This document shows, piece by piece, positions 7,171 to 10,425 of a stretch of 10,425 nucleotides of DNA. A model generated the notes under the pieces. It was not told where the DNA came from. It made no database searches and was given only the letters and a program-made list of their open reading frames with translations. Both the position numbers and the translations under genes were made by a program. This DNA is from Chloroflexota bacterium (GTDB lineage Bacteria > Chloroflexota > Dehalococcoidia > Plut-88900): contig JACZVB010000018.1 of the NCBI GenBank assembly GCA_022572865.1, positions 1 to 10,425 on the forward strand, written 5' to 3'. Each line of letters starts with the position of its first letter. The first letter of the stretch is position 1.

Positions 7171-7175
7171 AGGAG
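7157..7175 (+). promoter_or_regulatory. 5' leader hairpin covering the Shine-Dalgarno of the DUF151 gene
   Basis: CCTCTAG (7157-7163) can pair with CTGGAGG (7167-7173) around a GGC loop: 7 bp with one U-G pair. The SD GGAGGAG (7169-7175) is mostly inside the 3' arm. The hairpin would form almost at the 5' end of the predicted mRNA and could limit ribosome loading. A competing GGCC/GGCC pairing (7155-7167) would leave the SD free. Confidence 0.4.
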
Positions 7176-7180
7176 CCATA

Positions 7181-7738
7181 ATGCTCGAAATGACCATCGA
7201 AAGCATCCGCGTGAGCCTGATGAACTACCAACGGGTGGTGATCCTGAAAGAGAAGGAAGCCGACCGGTATCTGCCCATCTGGATCGGGCCCTCGGAGGCG
7301 GACGCTATAGCGGTCAAGCTTCAGGACGTATCGGTCCCCAGGCCTCTGACCCACGATCTGCTTCAGTCGATCATCGTGGACCTGGGCGCAATGGTGAGCT
7401 CCATCGTTGTGTCGGAGCTGACCGACGATACCTTCTACGCCAAGATAATACTGGAGACGAATGGGAGGAAGGTGGAGATCGATTCCAGGCCCAGCGATGC
7501 CCTGGCACTGGCTGTCCGGGTCAAAGCCCCCATATACGTTGAGGAAACGGTGCTGGATAAGGCCGGCGTGGTCCTGGATAAGGAGACGGGGAAGCCGATC
7601 ATCCCTTCGGATTCCTCCGGCGACCCCGCGCCCGTTGATGAAGAAGAACTGAAGAGGCTATCGGCCTTCACTGACTTCGTGGACGGCCTGGACCTGGAGG
7701 ATTTCGGCCAGGGGAAACCCAAGGGGGAGTCCAAGTAA
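7181..7738 (+). CDS. Bifunctional nuclease-domain (DUF151/BFN) family protein
   Basis: 185 residues from the ATG at 7181, chosen because GGAGGAG (7169-7175) is 5 bases upstream and the first conserved residues (MLEMTIESIRVSLMNYQRVV) begin there. The DUF151 domain fills about 1-130: LPIWIGPSEADAI (31-43), RPLTHDLL (54-61), the two-strand section around FYAKIILE (85-92), and the hallmark DSRPSDALALAVR (101-113). The family includes Thermotoga TM0160 and plant BFN nucleases; RNase/DNase activity was reported for the plant members, while the bacterial role is not settled. A hydrophilic linker with Ser/Gly/Pro and an acidic tail (152-176, EEELKRLSAFTDFVDGLDLEDF) follow the domain. No signal peptide, so cytoplasmic. 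It is a single-gene unit: its own promoter, then a strong terminator 62 bases after the stop. Confidence 0.92.
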   Translation: MLEMTIESIRVSLMNYQRVVILKEKEADRYLPIWIGPSEADAIAVKLQDVSVPRPLTHDLLQSIIVDLGAMVSSIVVSELTDDTFYAKIILETNGRKVEIDSRPSDALALAVRVKAPIYVEETVLDKAGVVLDKETGKPIIPSDSSGDPAPVDEEELKRLSAFTDFVDGLDLEDFGQGKPKGESK

Positions 7739-7800
7739 AGGGCCCCAGGCGGCTGCCCTATATGTAGGCCCGAGGTCCCTAAAGAGATCAATCGTCAAGT

Positions 7801-7835
7801 AAGACGGCGCCCCAATCTAAGGGTGCCGTCTTTTT
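7801..7835 (+). terminator. Strong rho-independent terminator after the DUF151 gene
   Basis: AAGACGGCGCCC (7801-7812) pairs with GGGTGCCGTCTT (7821-7832), 12 bp with one G-U pair, around an 8-base loop, followed by a run of five T (7831-7835, the first two also in the stem). The orientation is plus strand only; the reverse side lacks a comparable T-run. It isolates the atp operon from upstream transcription. Confidence 0.92.
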
Positions 7836-7930
7836 CTAGCCTCCCCTACCCGTCCGTTAAAAAATCCTATAAAGCGGGAAGCGTTCTGACGCCGAGTCCC
7901 GAGTATCGAGGCGAGGCGGGCCCTGGGAGC

Positions 7931-7960
7931 CTGCCCTGAGCTTGTCGAAGGGATGGGCAA
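7931..7960. repeat. Dispersed palindromic repeat core (FDKLRA-type)
   Basis: The core CCCTGAGCTTGTCGAAGGG (7934-7952) is bracketed by TGCCC (7932-7936) and GGGCA (7955-7959). From memory, the complement CCTTCGACAAGCTCAGG is an abundant intergenic repeat in many bacterial genomes, best known for the spurious peptides FDKLRAG and STSSGQA it produces in gene calls; both appear here when the minus strand is translated. Copy number cannot be checked from one window. Confidence 0.65.
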
Positions 7961-7962
7961 AG

Positions 7963-7976
7963 GTGTTATTAAACAC
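7963..7976. repeat. Small inverted repeat upstream of the atp promoter
   Basis: GTGTT-ATTA-AACAC is a 5+4+5 inverted repeat ending 16 bases before the -35 box. The placement fits an activator or repressor site for the atp operon, but the length is short and chance is possible. Confidence 0.25.
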
Positions 7977-7992
7977 TCCCCTGGAACCCGCG

Positions 7993-8022
7993 TTGACCCT
8001 TGGAAAAAGTTCGTGATATAAT
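7993..8022 (+). promoter_or_regulatory. Strong sigma-70-type promoter of the ATP synthase operon
   Basis: TTGACC (7993-7998), an 18-base spacer and a perfect TATAAT (8017-8022). Transcription would start near 8029, only about 17 bases before the GTG of the first gene, leaving a very short leader that contains GGAG (8032-8035) and G-runs. Confidence 0.8.
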
Positions 8023-8046
8023 GCACGACTTGGAGCGGGGTGGGGC

Positions 8047-8280
8047 GTGAATAGAAGCCAGTGGGTGGATATTCTACGGCTCCTGGGGCTGGGATGGTAC
8101 GTGGTCACTGCGATAGGATTGGGAGTGGCCGCGGGCCTACTCTTAGACCACTGGATTGATACCTCTCCGATATTCGTGCTTGCAGGGCTCGCCTTAGGAC
8201 TGATAGCGGCCTTCTGGGGGATGTATCGGATGTTGACGCCCCTGCTAAAGGGAGATTTCAAGAGCAAGGACGATAGTTAG
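8047..8280 (+). CDS. AtpZ/AtpI-family ATP synthase accessory membrane protein
   Basis: 77 residues from a GTG at 8047; GGAG at 8032-8035 and a G-run nearer the start form a loose SD. Two hydrophobic helices are clear: about 17-34 (WYVVTAIGLGVAAGLLLD) and about 42-63 (IFVLAGLALGLIAAFWGMYRML), with GxGxxxGxLxDxWxDTSPxF between them, the pattern of the small 'ATPase_gene1' (AtpZ/AtpI) family. Members sit first in atp operons and are thought to help c-ring assembly or Mg2+/Ca2+ handling; they are not structural subunits. The C-terminus is short and charged (GDFKSKDDS). Its stop TAG shares one base with the GTG of atpB, implying translational coupling. The short, hydrophobic character and position make this assignment safe, though AtpI and AtpZ cannot be separated with confidence here. 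Confidence 0.85.
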   Translation: MNRSQWVDILRLLGLGWYVVTAIGLGVAAGLLLDHWIDTSPIFVLAGLALGLIAAFWGMYRMLTPLLKGDFKSKDDS

Positions 8281-9551
8281 TGGGACTTCTGCGCCGACCC
8301 AAAGTACTCCTGGCCATTGGCCTGGTGCTTGGCTCTCTCATAATTAGCCATACCATACTCCGGTTCCCCTTTCCCCCCATCCAGATCAAGCCCGAGGCGC
8401 TGCGCAAAGAGCTGATCTCCTTCGGGGGGTTCGGCGATTTCAACCTCACCAACACCATGCTCTCCTCCTGGTTGGGGCTGACTGTCATCTTAGCGTTGAC
8501 CTATTTCGCCACCCGAAAGCTGGGGCTGGTCCCCCGGGGCTTACAGAACCTGGTGGAGGCGGTCCTGGAGTGGCTGTACAGCATCGTGGTGTCGGTGGCC
8601 GGGCCCGGAAACGCCCGCCGTTTCTATCCCCTTGTGGCCACCATTTTCATATTCGTCATCATCAACAACTGGATCAGCCTGCTGCCCGGGTACGGCACCG
8701 TTGGAAAGATGGAGCTGGCCGATGAGGTCATCGAGGAGGTCATAGAGGAGAAGGCTGCAGACGCCGATCCCGAAGTGACTTTACATCTAGCGGAGCAGAA
8801 GTTCGAGGAGTTCTTTAATTGGAGCGAGGATGAGCGGGCCGCAGCTCCTTCCGATCACCTCGGCAAGCTGATCTTTGAGGAGTTGGAGAATACGGACCTC
8901 CACATATACGATAAGGTCGGCCCATTCAGGGTGATGCCCTTCCGCACATCCAAGCAGAAGATGTCTGCGCTGGAGTATTCAGAGGAGTATGTCACCTTCG
9001 ATGATGGTGAGATCCATTTCGAGCAGCCCGAGGACAAGCGGATCGGCCTGCTCATCCCCTACTTGAGAAATGCCAACACCGGTCTGAACACCACCCTGGC
9101 CTTGGCCCTGGTAGCGATGTTCTTCGTGGAGTTCTGGGGTGTAAGGACCCTGGGCATCTTCGGATACGGCTCCAAATTTTTCAACTTCAGCGGATTTCGC
9201 AATGGTCTGACTACAGGGCTCATTGACCTGTTCGTCGGGATGCTGGAGGCTATCAGCGAGATCGCCAGGCTCATTAGTTTTACCTTCCGTCTCTTCGGCA
9301 ACATGTTCGCCGGAGAGATCCTCATCTTCGTGATGATGTTCCTGATCCCCCTGGGCCTGGCGGTGCCCTTCTACGGCCTGGAGCTGTTTGTGGGATTCAT
9401 ACAGGCCACCATATTCGCTGTGCTGGCCCTGATGTTCGCCACCATAGCCGTTACGGCCCACGACCATGAAAAACATAAGGAGGATGTGGGGCAGCCCGCG
9501 GCGAATCCCGAACTGGACCAGAGGGAAGAGGTTGCCGATACTACCCCGTGA
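8280..9551 (+). CDS. atpB: F-type ATP synthase subunit a, with large acidic insert
   Basis: 423 residues, against about 240-310 usually. It starts at a GTG overlapping the previous stop (TAGTG); AAGGA (8266-8270) serves as SD. Subunit a forms the proton half-channels beside the c-ring. Hydrophobic segments: about 8-24, 60-77, 116-136, 269-287, and the long C-terminal helical hairpin of about 308-392. The essential Arg is R337 in LISFTFRLFGNMFAGE, with E346 and Q375 at the other channel positions. Between the second core helix (ending NNWISLLPGYG) and the third (starting NTGLNTTLALAL) lies an insert at about 143-254 carrying 31 Asp/Glu against 12 Lys/Arg. By the known topology of subunit a this loop faces away from the cytoplasm. 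The C-terminus adds a hydrophilic tail of about 30 residues beginning HDHEKHKED. All catalytic features are intact, so it should be functional; the insert's role is unknown. Confidence 0.95.
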   Translation: MGLLRRPKVLLAIGLVLGSLIISHTILRFPFPPIQIKPEALRKELISFGGFGDFNLTNTMLSSWLGLTVILALTYFATRKLGLVPRGLQNLVEAVLEWLYSIVVSVAGPGNARRFYPLVATIFIFVIINNWISLLPGYGTVGKMELADEVIEEVIEEKAADADPEVTLHLAEQKFEEFFNWSEDERAAAPSDHLGKLIFEELENTDLHIYDKVGPFRVMPFRTSKQKMSALEYSEEYVTFDDGEIHFEQPEDKRIGLLIPYLRNANTGLNTTLALALVAMFFVEFWGVRTLGIFGYGSKFFNFSGFRNGLTTGLIDLFVGMLEAISEIARLISFTFRLFGNMFAGEILIFVMMFLIPLGLAVPFYGLELFVGFIQATIFAVLALMFATIAVTAHDHEKHKEDVGQPAANPELDQREEVADTTP

Positions 9552-9595
9552 CCCTTTACTACGATCTTCCTCATTAAAGCAACTAAAGGAAAATA

Positions 9596-9884
<289 letters not shown>

Positions 9885-9931
9885 CCAGTGGCGGAGGGCG
9901 GGTGCCCGCGACCTGCTGAAAGGAGGGGCCA

Positions 9932-10425
9932 TTGGGAGAGCTAGGAATCAATCTGCCGGGGCTGGTGGTGCAGCTATTCAACGTAGCTCTGATCTTGATT
10001 ATCCTGCGCCTGCTCTTATATAAGCCCATTCTGGGGTTACTAGACCGGCGCTCCATTAGAATCAAGGAGAGCCTGGAGGCCGCAGAGCGGGCCCAGACCG
10101 AATCGGCCCGCAGCGAAGAGCAGGTCAAGAAGATATTGAGCGAAGCCCGGCAGGAAGGACAAGGTCTGATAAATCAGGCGGCTGAGATGGGCGAGCGGGT
10201 AAGGGAGGAGGCCAGGGACAAGGCCAAGGAGGAGGGCGAGGCCCTGATCTCCAGGGCCAGGAGCGAGATCGGACGGGAGAGGGACGAGGCCGTCGAGAAG
10301 GTGCGCCGAGAGTTCTCCAGCCTGGCTATCCTGGCTGCGGAGAAGGTCATCGACACCGAGTTGGACGAGAAGCGACATCGCAAGCTCATCGACTCCGTCC
10401 TGGAGGAGAGCCTGACCTCCACGGA
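9932..10425 (+). CDS. atpF: F-type ATP synthase subunit b (3' end outside window)
   Basis: The frame is open from a TTG at 9932 to the window edge (164 codons plus two bases). AAAGGAGGGG (9919-9928) just upstream supports the TTG start; no suitable ATG or GTG lies near. The protein has a short N-terminus, one membrane helix (about 9-30, PGLVVQLFNVALILIILRLL), the typical YKPILGLLDRR junction (30-40), then a long charged coiled-coil with Ala/Glu/Arg/Lys heptads (about 45-130) and the SSLAILAAEKVI segment (about 133-144) that precedes the delta-binding end. Subunit b is about 160-170 residues in most bacteria, so only a few codons are missing. It forms the peripheral stalk that holds alpha3beta3 against subunit a. 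Order atpB-atpE-atpF is standard; atpH and the F1 genes should follow. Confidence 0.93.
   Translation, partial: MGELGINLPGLVVQLFNVALILIILRLLLYKPILGLLDRRSIRIKESLEAAERAQTESARSEEQVKKILSEARQEGQGLINQAAEMGERVREEARDKAKEEGEALISRARSEIGRERDEAVEKVRREFSSLAILAAEKVIDTELDEKRHRKLIDSVLEESLTST

Larger units (their letters stand above)
7836..8046. other. Gene-free interval upstream of the ATP synthase operon
   Basis: The gap between genes is 308 bases (7739-8046). After the terminator I see no coding frame with an SD and recognisable protein. It holds an A-rich stretch (7857-7874), a G+C-rich section (7879-7930) possibly belonging to the dispersed repeat, the repeat core (7931-7960), a small inverted repeat GTGTT-ATTA-AACAC (7963-7976) and the atp promoter (7993-8022). 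Confidence 0.7.

Noticed and set aside
7145..7180. Upstream ATG at 7145 as start of the DUF151 protein
   Set aside because: It falls inside the -10 box of a near-consensus promoter and has no SD; the ATG at 7181 has both SD and family-typical N-terminus.
7817..8267. Minus-strand open frames containing FDKLRAG and STSSGQA
   Set aside because: These peptides are the known false products of the dispersed repeat; the frames also run through the atp promoter and antisense to the AtpZ/I-like gene.

Overview
The window looks like an ordinary chromosomal segment of a free-living bacterium with a moderately high G+C content. It most resembles an uncultured Dehalococcoidia-type Chloroflexota lineage. 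That placement is an inference from the look of the proteins (ATP synthase subunit a, the EF-G-2-type factor), frequent AGG/ATA codons and GTG/TTG starts; no phylogeny could be run. I see no rRNA, tRNA, CRISPR array, insertion sequence, phage gene or defence system.

Layout. (1) 1-2145, plus strand: the 3' part of etfB, complete etfA, then a small unrecognised protein with a CxxC pair, closed by a probable terminator near 2172-2207. (2) 2280-4343, minus strand: an EF-G-like translational GTPase of the EF-G-2/FusA2 type, convergent with the etf block. (3) 4446-5744, plus strand, divergent from EF-G: a membrane-anchored protein of unknown family with an HExxH motif, likely an extracytoplasmic zinc peptidase. 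(4) 5883-7061: a class III (CaiB/BaiF) CoA-transferase. (5) 7181-7738: a DUF151/bifunctional-nuclease-domain protein with its own good sigma-70-type promoter, a hairpin over its Shine-Dalgarno sequence, and a strong rho-independent terminator (7801-7835). (6) 7836-8046: gene-free, holding a dispersed palindromic repeat (7931-7960) and a strong promoter (7993-8022). (7) 8047-10425: the start of an F1Fo ATP synthase operon, atpZ/I-like - atpB - atpE - atpF, running off the right edge.

How the genes fit together. ETF carries electrons from acyl-CoA or other flavin dehydrogenases toward the quinone pool, and the CoA-transferase activates organic acids to CoA esters; both fit acyl-CoA-based heterotrophy feeding a respiratory chain whose proton gradient drives the ATP synthase. 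The subunit c sequence predicts H+ rather than Na+ coupling.

Most worth a second look: a strongly acidic insert of about 110 residues in ATP synthase subunit a, predicted to lie outside the membrane; the unrecognised HExxH membrane protein; the EF-G paralogue with Tyr in place of the catalytic His of G3; the CxxC protein next to etf; and several short regulatory structures (SD hairpin, mini-ORF before atpE, dispersed repeat). No clearly new multi-gene system is visible.
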